Shown in pieces: positions 26,763-40,304 of a stretch of 64,000 nt of DNA. Positions within the stretch are counted from its first letter, which is position 1, and each line of letters starts with the position of its first letter. Position numbers and translations under genes: made by a program. The notes under the pieces are model-generated. The model searched no databases. It had not been told where the DNA came from and saw nothing but the letters and a program-made list of their open reading frames with translations. Origin of the DNA: Anderseniella sp963759095 (GTDB taxonomy: Bacteria; Pseudomonadota; Alphaproteobacteria; Rhizobiales; Aestuariivirgaceae); NCBI GenBank assembly GCA_963759095.1, contig CAVWYF010000036.1, positions 310,001 to 374,000 of the forward strand. Reading direction: 5' to 3'.

Positions 26763-26797
26763 AAAAAAGGGCCGCACATGCAAATGCACGGCGGCCC
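26763..26797 (-). terminator. Factor-independent terminator of the mmgR-like RNA
   Basis: The 7-bp stem GGGCCGC/GCGGCCC is followed directly by six T residues on the minus strand. It faces away from the GNAT gene and ends the small RNA. Confidence 0.8.
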
Positions 26798-26840
26798 AAG
26801 TCTAGGGAGGAAACGCCCTAAAAAGGGCAAGTGAAGAAAA
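26763..26840 (-). ncRNA. mmgR: mmgR-like (alpha-r8 family) trans-acting small RNA
   Basis: On the minus strand there is a first hairpin GCCCT-TTTT-AGGGC, an unpaired linker with the 10-mer TTTCCTCCCT (26804-26813), and a strong terminator hairpin GGGCCGC...GCGGCCC closed by TTTTTT at 26763-26768. The unpaired TTTCCTCCCT core and two-hairpin shape are what I remember as the signature of the alpha-r8 (MmgR) RNAs of rhizobia, where MmgR limits polyhydroxybutyrate granule formation and binds Hfq. The 5' end is estimated from the usual length of about 77 nt. The position next to the amidohydrolase/GNAT genes also fits my memory of the family's neighbourhood. Confidence 0.75.
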
Positions 26841-27116
26841 AGGAATAATCCTTCGTAATCACCATGGCCTATATTGCACTGCACAGTGACAGTTTCAAGG
26901 CTGTGTCGATAGAAAATTTTTCCTCCAAATATGGATGAAAACGATCGTTGCATAGGTATAAACAATTGAAATAAAATAGATTATTTTTGACCACCTTCAT
27001 GCTGACACCCTCAATCACCGTTTAACTGCATTCCAGAAATGCACAAACTGCATAGCTCAAAAACAGCAATATGACCGCTTATTGTGCAACTGCAACATAA
27101 ATAAGAGTTTCATTCC

Positions 27117-27923
27117 ATGACCCTAGACGACAACCCTGCCGGCAGTTCAACAGAGGCTCTTCTGGCCTTTGCTATCGAGTTGGCACAGGCAACCTCCCCG
27201 ATCGCCCTGCCCCTGTTTCGCACCGCAATGGCGGTCGACAACAAGCTGGCCGGCGGATTTGATCCGGTCACGCAAGCTGATCGTGCTGCAGAAAAGATCA
27301 TGCGTGCCATGATCGAGGAGCGCTACCCGGATCATGGAATTTTTGGCGAAGAGTTCGGCGAGAAGACCGGCACTAGTGACTTTACCTGGATACTCGACCC
27401 GATTGACGGAACGCGCAGTTTCATCTGCGGCACCCCGACCTGGATGACGCTGGTCGGTTTAAAGCACGACGGCCGCATGATTGCAGGCGCTGCCGGGCAG
27501 CCGTTTACGGACGAGATCTTTGCAGGCAGCCAGGCCGGTGCTCATTTGCTGCGCGCGGGTCAGAAAACCGAACTGCGTTGCACCAGTGAAACCAATCTCG
27601 CCAATGTGCTGGCCGGCACGACGGCACCTTACCTTTTTCGGAAACACGACCACGAAGAGAGACTGATGCGCATTGAAAATGCTGTTCAGCACCTGCGCTT
27701 TGATGCGGATGCATATTTTCACTGCATGGTTGCCGCAGGCCAGTTGGGCATCAGCATCGACACCGGCCTGCAGTCTTACGACATTGCCGCCCTGATCCCG
27801 ATCGTGGAAGGTGCCGGCGGCATTGTCACCACCTGGGACGGCCAGGATGCCTCAGATGGCGGTGATATTCTTGTTGCAGCCAACCAGGCATTGCATGAAC
27901 AGGCGATGGCGCTGCTGGCTTGA
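27117..27923 (+). CDS. hisN: Inositol-monophosphatase-family histidinol phosphatase (HisN-like)
   Basis: The protein belongs to the Mg2+/Li+-dependent FIG superfamily. Metal ligands are in HGIFGEEFGEK (Glu), WILDPIDGTRSFICG (Asp, Asp) and LQSYDIAALIPIVEGAGG (Asp). The GTRSFICGTPTWMTLVGL and NLANVLAGTTAP segments fit the HisN clade, which dephosphorylates histidinol-phosphate in histidine biosynthesis, better than SuhB or CysQ. At 268 residues it is of normal length. It stands alone, converging on the hydrolase gene downstream. Confidence 0.8.
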   Translation: MTLDDNPAGSSTEALLAFAIELAQATSPIALPLFRTAMAVDNKLAGGFDPVTQADRAAEKIMRAMIEERYPDHGIFGEEFGEKTGTSDFTWILDPIDGTRSFICGTPTWMTLVGLKHDGRMIAGAAGQPFTDEIFAGSQAGAHLLRAGQKTELRCTSETNLANVLAGTTAPYLFRKHDHEERLMRIENAVQHLRFDADAYFHCMVAAGQLGISIDTGLQSYDIAALIPIVEGAGGIVTTWDGQDASDGGDILVAANQALHEQAMALLA

Positions 27924-27935
27924 ATGCGGGTTTTG

Positions 27936-27990
27936 TAAAGCGGTTTGCGTTTGATGCGAGGCATTGGAACCGCTCTAAAGCGGTTTGCTC
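27936..27990. terminator. Hairpin and short direct repeats between convergent genes
   Basis: AACCGCT-CTAA-AGCGGTT at 27968-27985 is a perfect 7-bp hairpin between the convergent hisN and hydrolase genes. The 13-mer TAAAGCGGTTTGC occurs at 27936-27948 and again at 27976-27988. It may act as a weak two-way terminator; AGCGGTTT-type motifs are common in rhizobial intergenic repeats. Confidence 0.4.
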
Positions 27991-28031
27991 TTATTGGTCT
28001 GAAAACCGTTTCACACTTTTCGGAAAGAGCT

Positions 28032-28985
28032 TCAGGGTGACTTCACCCGGTCTGCCACAAAAGCATCAAATGCCGCGAAAAACTGATCCCGGATTGTGTC
28101 GATTTCCGCCAGGATATCGTGTTTTGCACCGTTGATGGTGATGGTGGCCGCGCCCGGCACAAACCGGGCAAACTGCTGGATAGTCTCGTTGGCCACGACT
28201 ACGTCCTGGCCGGCAATGACCAGCAGCGCAGGGCAGCGCAGCGGCGTGGAATCGTTCAGCGCGCGCAGTTTCCTGCACGATCTCAGCGCCGCGCTCACCC
28301 AGCCGACAGTCGGCGCTATGGCAGACAATTGCGGGGCCTCCTGCCACAGCCGCATGTTTCGCATGAAACGGGTCTTGTCCGAGGTCAGCGGGTTCTTGGG
28401 GAAGTCTTCGGGCCGGATCAGTCTTGAAACATGAAACGGCACTTTCAACCGGCCGAGCCCGGCGAAAGTCATGCCTGTGACGACGGCTGCCTTGAACCAC
28501 CCAGGCAGATGTGTGCTGGGAATATCAATCAGGGGCGCCACCATGACTGCCGCGGCAAACCAGTTGTGTTTGGCAATCATGCGCAGGCCAATATGGCCGC
28601 CCATGGAATTTCCCAGCAGGATGTAAGGCGGTCTGCAATCCGGTAACACCACCTCGTTCATGAGTTTTGTGAAGTCGGACAGATAATGCGAGAAAGTGGA
28701 TATGTGACCATGCCGGTCGGGCCCGCTGGCAGCAGGTGAACCGCCCTGCCCCCGCCAGTCAAGTGCCGCAACCTGGTAGCCGCGTTCGGTCAGGTCCCGG
28801 ATGGTTTCGAAATTGCGCTCGATGCATTCACCACGGCCCTGCAGAAAACATACAGTGCCAAGGGCCTCACCTTGCGCAGGGAACAGGCCGTAACGCACTT
28901 TCACTGTGTCAGAGACGTCAAGATATCCGCAACTGGCATTGGCAGGCGCGAGGTTTCCGGCAACCAACACAAATCCGTCTGCCAT
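28032..28985 (-). CDS. Alpha/beta hydrolase, lysophospholipase/monoacylglycerol-lipase-like
   Basis: The 317-residue hydrolase has the PldB/monoglyceride lipase layout: a cap-containing fold with VCFLQGRGECIERNFETIRD (oxyanion region), LDWRGQGGS, the nucleophile elbow ILLGNSMGGHIG (Ser), Asp in LVIAGQDVVVANE and His in INGAKHDILAE. ATG 28985 is chosen; a TTG at 28997 is in frame but lies inside the GAGGA ribosome site. It probably acts on lysophospholipids or monoacylglycerols in the cytoplasm or at the membrane. It converges on hisN. Confidence 0.82.
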   Translation of the reverse strand: MADGFVLVAGNLAPANASCGYLDVSDTVKVRYGLFPAQGEALGTVCFLQGRGECIERNFETIRDLTERGYQVAALDWRGQGGSPAASGPDRHGHISTFSHYLSDFTKLMNEVVLPDCRPPYILLGNSMGGHIGLRMIAKHNWFAAAVMVAPLIDIPSTHLPGWFKAAVVTGMTFAGLGRLKVPFHVSRLIRPEDFPKNPLTSDKTRFMRNMRLWQEAPQLSAIAPTVGWVSAALRSCRKLRALNDSTPLRCPALLVIAGQDVVVANETIQQFARFVPGAATITINGAKHDILAEIDTIRDQFFAAFDAFVADRVKSP

Positions 28986-29115
28986 ATTGGTCGCCAATCC
29001 TCTGTCAGGGTCCTGACTCTAATTCCCCACGCCAGCCATCTAATCACTTTTTGGCCGACCCGTCTCTTGCATTGTAGGTAAACTGGCAGTGATTTGCAGC
29101 AGGCAAACAGCAGGG

Positions 29116-29143
29116 CTTGAAACCGAAAAAAGGTCTCCTAAAT
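29116..29143 (+). promoter_or_regulatory. RpoH-type heat-shock promoter of hsp20
   Basis: CTTGAAA at 29116-29122 and CCTAAAT at 29137-29143 are separated by 14 bases. This matches the form of sigma-32 (RpoH) promoters of alphaproteobacteria (CTTGAA-type -35, CCTAnAT-type -10). It lies about 107 bp upstream of the hsp20 start and just ahead of the structured leader. Confidence 0.6.
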
Positions 29144-29148
29144 ATTAC

Positions 29149-29249
29149 TTGTGGATGCCACAACGGGTCCACGTAACTGATCGACACCCTGCCCGTCTAC
29201 AGGGAGGGTGCAACGACAAACTGCATCGCTTATCGAAAGGATGAACAAC
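29149..29249 (+). promoter_or_regulatory. ROSE-like RNA thermometer in the hsp20 leader
   Basis: Three stacked hairpins can form: TTGTGG-ATG-CCACAA (29149-29163), CACCCT...AGGGTG (29185-29210), and a last weak one in which TCGCT (29226-29230) faces AGGA (29238-29241) of the ribosome site. The U-Y-G-C-U against AGGA pairing is the conserved core of ROSE elements, which melt on heat shock to free the start of small heat-shock genes in Rhizobiales. Position and target gene fit exactly. Confidence 0.65.
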
Positions 29250-29702
29250 ATGTTTGATTTGACCCCGCTTTATCGTACCGGCGTTGGTTTCGATCGTCTG
29301 GCCAAGATGCTTGACGAAGTAAACACCGTGGATACGCCAACTTACCCGCCCTACAACATCGAGCGCACCGGCGAAGACACCTATCGCATCACAATGGCCG
29401 TTGCAGGGTTCACGCCTGACGAACTGGCTATAGAAGTGAAGAGCAACTCACTCACCGTGACGGGCCAGAAGGAAGGTCGCGCCGAGCAGGTCAATTTCCT
29501 GCATCAGGGCATTGCGGCGCGTAATTTTGACCGCCTCTTCCAGCTTGCTGACCATGTTGAAGTAACCGGCGCAGAAATCGAGAACGGCCTGCTTCACATT
29601 GACCTGAAACGCGAGCTTCCCGAAGCAATGAAACCACGCACCATTGCAATCAAGGGTGCCGGCAAGAAAGCCAGGCTGATCGAAAACAAGAAAGCCGCAT
29701 AA
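29250..29702 (+). CDS. Hsp20 small heat-shock protein (IbpA-like)
   Basis: This cytoplasmic ATP-independent holdase binds unfolding proteins. The alpha-crystallin domain covers about residues 30-125 (YPPYNIERTGEDTYRITMAV, AGFTPDELAIEVKSNSLTVT, FLHQGIAARNFDRLFQLADH) and the N terminus FDLTPLYRTGVGFDRL is typical of rhizobial IbpA. ATG 29250 is preferred to ATG 29241 because AAGGA ends right at 29241, which gives 8-9 bases to 29250. A heat-shock promoter and ROSE-like leader lie upstream, so control is both transcriptional and by temperature-dependent translation. The C-terminal RTIAIKG carries an IxI-like assembly motif. Confidence 0.92.
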   Translation: MFDLTPLYRTGVGFDRLAKMLDEVNTVDTPTYPPYNIERTGEDTYRITMAVAGFTPDELAIEVKSNSLTVTGQKEGRAEQVNFLHQGIAARNFDRLFQLADHVEVTGAEIENGLLHIDLKRELPEAMKPRTIAIKGAGKKARLIENKKAA

Positions 29703-29726
29703 ACAGCCAAGCTTTTATTGGACTGT

Positions 29727-29756
29727 AGGGGCGCTGGGGATATCCCCAGTGCCCTA
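29727..29756. terminator. Bidirectional terminator between hsp20 and a convergent gene
   Basis: An 11-12 bp stem, GGGGCGCTGGGG-ATAT-CCCCAGTGCCCT, sits between the two stops and is followed on the plus strand by ATTTCTTATT. It overlaps the last codon of the minus-strand gene. Coordinates may be off by a base or two. Confidence 0.6.
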
Positions 29757-30146
29757 TTTCTTATTGCGCTTGCGGCGTTTCTTGCGAACTTTTCGCGACT
29801 TCCTATCCGCGCGCACCACGTCCAGTATCTCGCCGTCAAACTGGCTGATCGTTACCCTGTATCGCTTGCGGTCGCGAACCGCCAGGTAAACGAAAGGCAG
29901 ATGCCGTTTGCAGCGGATGGCATCTACGACCCGAAATCCGTCGTCGCGCAACAACCTGGCCGCGTCAACACAGTTGAGATCAAAACGCCCATATCCGTCC
30001 CGGTCAGGATACGGGTATTGGTAAGGATTATAGCCCGGTGAGCCGTAATAATAAAAATGACCCGATTGCGCCTCTGCCTGCGGCACGGGCAATGCGATGA
30101 AACAGCCCAGGCCAGCCAGTAATAGCGTCAGATGGCGCCGTTCCAT
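29754..30146 (-). CDS. Exported hypothetical protein with PepSY-like fold
   Basis: A signal peptide (LLLAGLGCFIALPVPQAEAQ) is followed by a Tyr/Pro/Gly-rich stretch (YYYGSPGYNPYQYPYPDRDG) and a compact domain with two cysteines (LNCVDAARLLRDDGFRVVDA, then IRCKRHLPFVYLAVRD) that ends in a strongly basic tail (RKSRKVRKKRRKRNKK). The VTISQFDGEILDV segment resembles PepSY-type domains. The start overlaps the threonine aldolase coding end by 19 bases, so the two genes are coupled. The function is unknown; the basic tail could bind the envelope or nucleic acid. Confidence 0.6.
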   Translation of the reverse strand: MERRHLTLLLAGLGCFIALPVPQAEAQSGHFYYYGSPGYNPYQYPYPDRDGYGRFDLNCVDAARLLRDDGFRVVDAIRCKRHLPFVYLAVRDRKRYRVTISQFDGEILDVVRADRKSRKVRKKRRKRNKK

Positions 30147-31195
30147 TTCTCAACCTCTCTTACCAGTGCATCGCAATCGTCCTTGCTGGTCATGAATGAA
30201 CAGACAAAGCGTACAAATATTTCACCGTCTGCCACCGCATCATTACCTGGACCGTCTCCTGGCCACTGATAAGTCACAACACCTTTTGACAACAGCGCGT
30301 CAAACAATTCTCTCGGCATGATTGGAAACACCTCGTTGGCCTGTACGGGCAGCGGTATCCGCATCTTGCCTGTAGCCTCCAGAACATCCCTTAGATAAGT
30401 AGCCATATCGTTGGCATACCGGGCATTATCAAGCCACAAATCGTTTTCCAGATAGGCATTCATCTGAGCCCCCAGAAAACGCCCCTTCGACGCCAGTTGC
30501 GCAGCGCGCATGCGCCGATGGGAAAAGTCGCCTGCCAGTGCCCTGTCGAAAAACACCACCGTTTCCAGCAGCATCGCACCGTTCTTGGTGCACCCGAAAG
30601 ACAGCGCATCGACGCCTGATTTCCAGGTCATTTCGGCCGGCGTGCATCCCAACGACACCAGTGCATTGGCAAAGCGCGCACCATCCATGTGCAGTTTCAT
30701 GCCCCGCGAATGGGCCAGTTCCCCAATCGCGGCAATTTCATCAACAGAATAAACCGTACCCAGTTCGCTGGCCTGGGTTATCGAAACAGCCGCCGGTTTC
30801 GGGTCATGTTCGCCACGCGTGAAACCGGTAAGCACTTTTTCAATGCTATCCAACTGCAATTTGCCCAGTGGATCATTGATGCCAATCAATTTGGCGCCAC
30901 CGGTGAACAGTTCCGGAGCACCGCATTCATCCACCAGGATATGCGCGTCACCATGGCAGATAACCGCGCCGTATGGCGGGGTCATGGCGGACAGGCACAA
31001 ACTGTTGGCCGCGGTGCCGGTAAGCACCAGAAATGCATCCAGTTCACATTCAAACAGGCCACTGAGCTGTTCTTGTGCCTTGCGCGTGTAAACATCTATG
31101 CCGTAGGAGCCCTGCGTGCCTGAGTTCGCCGCCGCCACCGCATTCATGATCGCCGGATGCACGCCATATACATTGTCACTGCCAAAATTCATCAA
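30128..31195 (-). CDS. ltaE: Low-specificity L-threonine aldolase
   Basis: This PLP enzyme cleaves L-threonine and L-allo-threonine to glycine and acetaldehyde. Landmarks of the fold-type I family are NFGSDNVYGVHPAIMNAV, QGSYGIDVYTRKAQEQ, the PLP-ring contact HGDAHILVDECGAPE, LHMDGARFANAL (Asp to the pyridine N) and the Schiff-base Lys in SFGCTKNGA. Length 355 residues is normal. The gene is divergent from gltB with a 514-bp gap containing a symmetric site at 31348-31372, and its end overlaps the exported hypothetical gene. Confidence 0.92.
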   Translation of the reverse strand: MMNFGSDNVYGVHPAIMNAVAAANSGTQGSYGIDVYTRKAQEQLSGLFECELDAFLVLTGTAANSLCLSAMTPPYGAVICHGDAHILVDECGAPELFTGGAKLIGINDPLGKLQLDSIEKVLTGFTRGEHDPKPAAVSITQASELGTVYSVDEIAAIGELAHSRGMKLHMDGARFANALVSLGCTPAEMTWKSGVDALSFGCTKNGAMLLETVVFFDRALAGDFSHRRMRAAQLASKGRFLGAQMNAYLENDLWLDNARYANDMATYLRDVLEATGKMRIPLPVQANEVFPIMPRELFDALLSKGVVTYQWPGDGPGNDAVADGEIFVRFVCSFMTSKDDCDALVREVEKWNGAI

Positions 31196-31347
31196 TTGAT
31201 CCCCACACTTGCGGTTACGTTGGTTTTCGCCGTCTGAGTATCACAGTCGGCCAACCTGGCACACCCGCGACAGACCAAATAAACCTGTAACCACTGGCAC
31301 CAAGACCGCTTGCATATTGGACAGATTTCTGGCAAGACAACTGGCAG

Positions 31348-31372
31348 TTTAGGTCAGCAAAACTGACCTAAA
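31348..31372. promoter_or_regulatory. Symmetric operator-like site upstream of gltB
   Basis: Perfect 10-bp arms (TTTAGGTCAG and CTGACCTAAA) are separated by CAAAA, in the gap between divergent ltaE and gltB. It is too A/T-poor in the loop and lacks a T run, so it looks like a dimer-binding site rather than a terminator. A shorter version with the same GGTCAG-N5-CTGAC core lies in front of the indolepyruvate oxidoreductase gene at 58101-58117. The regulator is unknown. Confidence 0.5.
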
Positions 31373-31709
31373 TTATGGCAGACCACCGGAAAAGCTCGAG
31401 CAGCAGCACGATGACGGCTAAAACCAAACATAAACGTCAGGGCACGGTCTGCCTGACCCAGGGAAAACGCACGACGCTCAAACGCTTTTAAGAACGTCAA
31501 CCACGCAGTTCTCCCAAAAAGCGGAGGGATTTGCAGGCGAAACGTTCAAGATGGCAGGCCAGGAGCGGATTTGGTGTCCGTTTAACCAGAAAACCCTGCC
31601 ACCGGACATTCGCCGGAATTCTCCAGATATATAGTTCTACACCCGCGTCGTGCGGTCTTCGTCAGGCACGAAGGACCAGCGTTCGCAAAACAGGCAAGGA
31701 CCGCCGGAC

Positions 31710-36407
<4,698 letters not shown>

Positions 36408-36408
36408 G

Positions 36409-37827
36409 ATGGGCAAGATTACCGGCTTCAAGGAATTTGACCGCCAGGACCGGCCCTACAAGCCGGTTGCCGAGCGTGTTTCCAATTATGATGAATTTGT
36501 CATTCCTCTGGACGAGACAGAGGTTAAGACCCAGGCAGCCCGCTGCATGGATTGCGGCATACCTTATTGCCACAGTGGTTGTCCGGTGATGAACCAGATC
36601 CCCGACTGGAATGATCTGGTCTATAGCGCGGATTGGGAAGAAGCGTCCCGCAACCTGCATTCGACCAATAATTTTCCCGAGTTTACCGGCCGCATCTGTC
36701 CGGCACCTTGCGAAGCCTCGTGCACGCTCAATATTGATGACAACCCGGTTGCCATCAAGACTATCGAGTGCGCGATTGTCGACAGGGCCTGGGAAGAAGG
36801 CTGGGTTGTCCCGGAAGTCCCGGAAAACAAGACCGGCAAAAAGGTCGCTGTCGTGGGTTCAGGCCCCGCAGGCCTGGCTGCGGCGCAGCAGCTGGCCCGT
36901 GCCGGACACGACGTTCACGTCTACGAAAGACAGGCCAAGCCAGGCGGACTGATGCGCTATGGCATTCCCGATTTCAAAATGTCCAAGCATCTGATTGAAC
37001 GCCGGGCCAAACAGATGGAGGCAGAAGGCGTCGTATTCCATTGCAACCGTCATGTTGGCGTCGACACCGACGTTGCTTATCTGGAGCGCAACCATGACGC
37101 AGTGTTGCTGGCTGGTGGCTCGGAAGACCCGCGCGACCTCCCCGTCGCGGGCCGGGAACTGGACGGTGTGCACTTTGCAATGGATTTCCTGCGCCAGCAG
37201 AACAAGCGCGTCGGGCGTGAAGACCTCGGCGACGTCACGCCCATTCTGGCCGGCGGCAAACATGTCGTGGTGATCGGTGGCGGCGATACCGGCTCAGACT
37301 GTATCGGGACATCGTTCCGGCAAGGCGCGCTGTCCGTAACCCAGCTTGAAATCATGGCAGCACCACCTGAGACGGAAAACAAGGCGTTGAGCTGGCCACA
37401 CTGGCCTTTGAAAATGCGCACATCTTCCAGTCAGGCCGAAGGTGCCGAGCGTGATTTCGCTGTCATGACCACACACTTCTCCGGCGACAAGGGCAAGGTC
37501 AAGACATTGCACGGAATTCGGGTGGATAGCGCCATGAAGCCGGTCGACGGCACTGAATTTGAATTGCCTGCTGATCTGGTATTGCTCGCAATGGGCTTTG
37601 TAAACCCGGTGCATGAAGGCATGCTCAAACAACTGTCTGTCTCGCTCGACGGACGCGGCAATGTCAAGGCAGACACCGAAGCCTACCAGACAAACCGCTG
37701 GAAAGTGTTCAGCGCGGGCGACATGCGACGCGGTCAGTCACTGGTCGTCTGGGCGATACGTGAAGGCCGTCAGGCTGCCCGCTCCATCGACGAATTTCTG
37801 ATGGGCGCGACCACTTTGCCGAGATAG
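36409..37827 (+). CDS. gltD: Glutamate synthase (NADPH) small subunit
   Basis: The beta subunit passes electrons from NADPH through FAD and two 4Fe-4S clusters to GltB. The N-terminal cysteine set is CMDCGIPYCHSGCP and CPAPCEASCTLNI, and there are two dinucleotide folds: FAD at VAVVGSGPAGLAAAQQLARA and NADPH at VVVIGGGDTGSDCIGTS. The C-terminal SAGDMRRGQSLVVWAIREGR is the FAD-closing motif. At 472 residues it is normal. It is separated from gltB by one base and clearly in the same operon, which ends near the palindromic repeat at 37834. Confidence 0.97.
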   Translation: MGKITGFKEFDRQDRPYKPVAERVSNYDEFVIPLDETEVKTQAARCMDCGIPYCHSGCPVMNQIPDWNDLVYSADWEEASRNLHSTNNFPEFTGRICPAPCEASCTLNIDDNPVAIKTIECAIVDRAWEEGWVVPEVPENKTGKKVAVVGSGPAGLAAAQQLARAGHDVHVYERQAKPGGLMRYGIPDFKMSKHLIERRAKQMEAEGVVFHCNRHVGVDTDVAYLERNHDAVLLAGGSEDPRDLPVAGRELDGVHFAMDFLRQQNKRVGREDLGDVTPILAGGKHVVVIGGGDTGSDCIGTSFRQGALSVTQLEIMAAPPETENKALSWPHWPLKMRTSSSQAEGAERDFAVMTTHFSGDKGKVKTLHGIRVDSAMKPVDGTEFELPADLVLLAMGFVNPVHEGMLKQLSVSLDGRGNVKADTEAYQTNRWKVFSAGDMRRGQSLVVWAIREGRQAARSIDEFLMGATTLPR

Positions 37828-37833
37828 TGGCAA

Positions 37834-37871
37834 GAGCAACATGGGTTCAGGTGAACCCATAAACCTGATCT
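37834..37871. repeat. Palindromic intergenic repeat, short copy
   Basis: GAGCAAC is followed by the hairpin ATGGGTTCA-GG-TGAACCCAT (37841-37860) and then AAACCTGATCT. It matches both ends of a longer element at 53774-53876 but lacks its middle. Here it lies between the convergent gltD and DUF459 genes and may also end transcription. Confidence 0.65.
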
Positions 37872-37890
37872 GGAGTTCTTCCGGTTTGGT

Positions 37891-39021
37891 CTACTGGGCA
37901 GTGCTGGCGGGATCCTTGGCCACACTGAACGCATCAAATCGTTCTGCGGGCGCATCCGGCCAGACACCATCGATAAACAACAGCCGGGCAGCGCTGTCCG
38001 GTATCGTCGAACTGCGAACCTTGTCGAACAGGGTCAATCCTTCCCTGGCTGCCCGTTTGATCGCATCTTCATTGACCCGGGCAATCTCGGTGTAATTCAG
38101 ACCGGGCAATTGAGCCGGCTCTATCTTCACCGGCGCCTCGGCACCAGGGCGTTCGGCCACAAAGGCAGGCAGCGCTGCCAGTCTCTTCAGGGGTCAATAT
38201 TACTTCTTCCTGCAAGGGAACAATCGCCGGGCCGCCGCCGGCACCGTCTGCGATGGCTATGTCGGCACGAACCAGCTTCGTCAACTCGACTGCAAGCCGG
38301 TCATTGCCACCTGCTATGAACTTGACGCCATTGCGCGAGCGAAGCCGCACAATCGTGCCTGTACCATCGTCCCCGCGATCAGTGTACTTGTCGTCACTGT
38401 CAGCCAGCAACAGCCGCAGAGTCGATATAGCGCACGCCTCTTTCCGCCATGACCTGCCTCTCGACACTGGCCACAACTTTCATGGCATCATCGTAGCTTT
38501 TACGCCCCATCGGCGGCACGCCAATCCAGTAGATCGCAACGTTATGCTTTTTCAGTGCACTCACCAGGGCGTTGATCTGTTCGCCGTAGGCTTTGCGCCA
38601 TTCGTCACTGCCGAACCTGAGAAATCCCTCAGGCCCGTTGATGTCGCGGGCGTCATTTGCCCCCAGCATGATTGCAGCAATATCGAAGGGCCGCGACGCA
38701 AGCAGATTATCCGCCGCCTTGGCCCAATTGTAGAGTTTCGGACGGGCAAGTCCGGAACTTTCCTGGATGCGGCCTGTTACAGTGACCCGGTCTTCGGTTT
38801 CAACAAACCGGTTCATGCCGGCCCACAGGCCAGTGCCCAGTACATCGCCCATTATGACGATGTCATAAACCTGTTTGCGCGTCGGCAGGTAACTGGATTG
38901 CGCTGCACTTTCCACCACCGGTGCTTCTTCTGTCTGTTGGGCGTGAGACGGCACGCTCGCCAGGCAGATCACCACAAGTGCAGCCAGAAGTACGCTGGCA
39001 GAATTTCGAATACTGATTCAT
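37891..39021 (-). pseudogene. DUF459 SGNH-hydrolase-like exported protein, frameshifted
   Basis: Three or four frames combine into one DUF459 protein. The likely start at 39021 reads NQYSKFCQR, then after a shift LLAALVVICLASVPSHAQ (signal peptide). The SGNH-like core follows (VYDIVIMGDVLGTGLWAGMN, IMLGANDARDI), up to VRYID near 38410. After a second shift LLLADSDDKYTDRGDDGTGT and RNGVKFIAGGNDRLA follow, and after a third near 38185 LAALPAFVAERPGAEAP. Each shift is repaired by removing a single base. The active-site serine position of SGNH enzymes reads GDVLGTG, without Ser, as I recall is common in this family. Whether the damage is real is doubtful (see findings). Confidence 0.65.
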
Positions 39022-39032
39022 GGTCCGGCAGT

Positions 39033-40284
39033 CTACAGGCCGCGACGCAACCGCTCAAGTAATCTTGCATCAGCATACCCATCCGGCGTCAGGCCAATGC
39101 GATGCTGGTAGTTGCTGATGGCACTGCGGGTGCGCGGTCCAATTGTGCCGCTGGTGCCGCCGGTATTGAATCCGCGCGCGCTCAACAGTTTTTGCAGTTC
39201 GCGGTTGTCGGAACGCGACAGAAGCTTCATGTCGGTTGGCCAGTTGGCAACAAACGGAGCCCTTGCCGGCCAGCCTGTCTCCCAGGTGTGCCACAGCCAA
39301 CGCGTACGAAATTGACCTGTTGTAGGCGAGAATGGCGTCAAAATTCCGTGTCACCAGGAATGCGGGCCCATGTCTGCCGACCGGCAACAGTAACCTGGCG
39401 CGAACATCGGCAACGCCGAACCTGCGCTGCTCGGCAGGTTGCACGCCCAGCTTCGCCCATGCAGCAACAGAACGCGTACCCTTTTTGCCTGCCATGCGAT
39501 AATTGAACCCGCGCGGCAGGCGGACTTCCCAACCCCACGGCATATTGTTTTTCCAGCCGCGTTTCTTCAGATAGTTTGCCGTTGAACCAAGTGCATCCGG
39601 TACTGAATTCCAGATGTCGCGCTTGCCGTCACCCGTCATGTCCACCGCATAGGCATTATAGGTCAGCGGAATAAACTGGGTGTGGCCCATTGCGCCGGCC
39701 CAGGAGCCTTTAAACTGGTTCAGTGAAATGTCGCCGCTTTGAAGAATATCAAGCGCGCCCAGCAATTGCTTGCGGCCATACTTTTTGCGCTCACCGGAAA
39801 ACGCCATGGTCGCAAGCGAGCGAATGACACTCATCTTGCCGGTATAACCGCCATAATTGGTCTCCATGCCCCAGATCGACGCGACAACGTATTTGTCAAC
39901 GCCATAGCGCCGCTCAACAGCCTGCAAAGCCCGTGCATGGGTCTCCTGCATCGACTGACCCCGGGCAATCCGGTCAGCAGACACCCGTTTGTCAATATAG
40001 GCCCAGATCGGCGTTGAAAATTCAGCCTGGCTGGTCTGGCGCGCAAATATGCGAGGGTCCGGTGTCACACCGGCGAAAGCAGCCCTGTAGAGTTTTGACG
40101 AAATGCCGTTGCGCCGTGCTTCCGGCCACAGGTCTTCAACAAACTGGTCAAACGCCGCATTGCGGCTCAGGGCTTCCAGCGCACCAATGTCCAGGCTGCG
40201 CGACGCAGTCGCGCCAAAGCCGAGGCACGCCAGCAAGACGGACATTGCCGCAAATCCACGAAGAGAAAATTCAAACTTTTTCAT
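39033..40284 (-). pseudogene. Lytic murein transglycosylase (MltB/SLT_2 family) with peptidoglycan-binding tail, one frameshift
   Basis: The enzyme cleaves peptidoglycan glycan strands to 1,6-anhydromuramic products. A signal peptide (FSLRGFAAMSVLLACLGFGA) is followed by the MltB core: VEDLWPEARRNGISSKLYRA, catalytic Glu in SIWGMETNYGGYTGKMSVIR, and AGAMGHTQFIPLTYNAYAVD. It ends in a PG_binding_1 domain (LQKLLSARGFNTGGTSGTIG then PRTRSAISNYQHRIG). The last domain is in another frame: one extra G near 39258 (AAGGGCTCC for AAGGCTCC) moves the reading from LAGK to APFVANWP. Without it the protein would be about 415 residues and complete. ATG 40284 has a GGTGGA site. Confidence 0.8.
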
Positions 40285-40304
40285 ACTTCCACCAAGCTCC
40301 TGCA

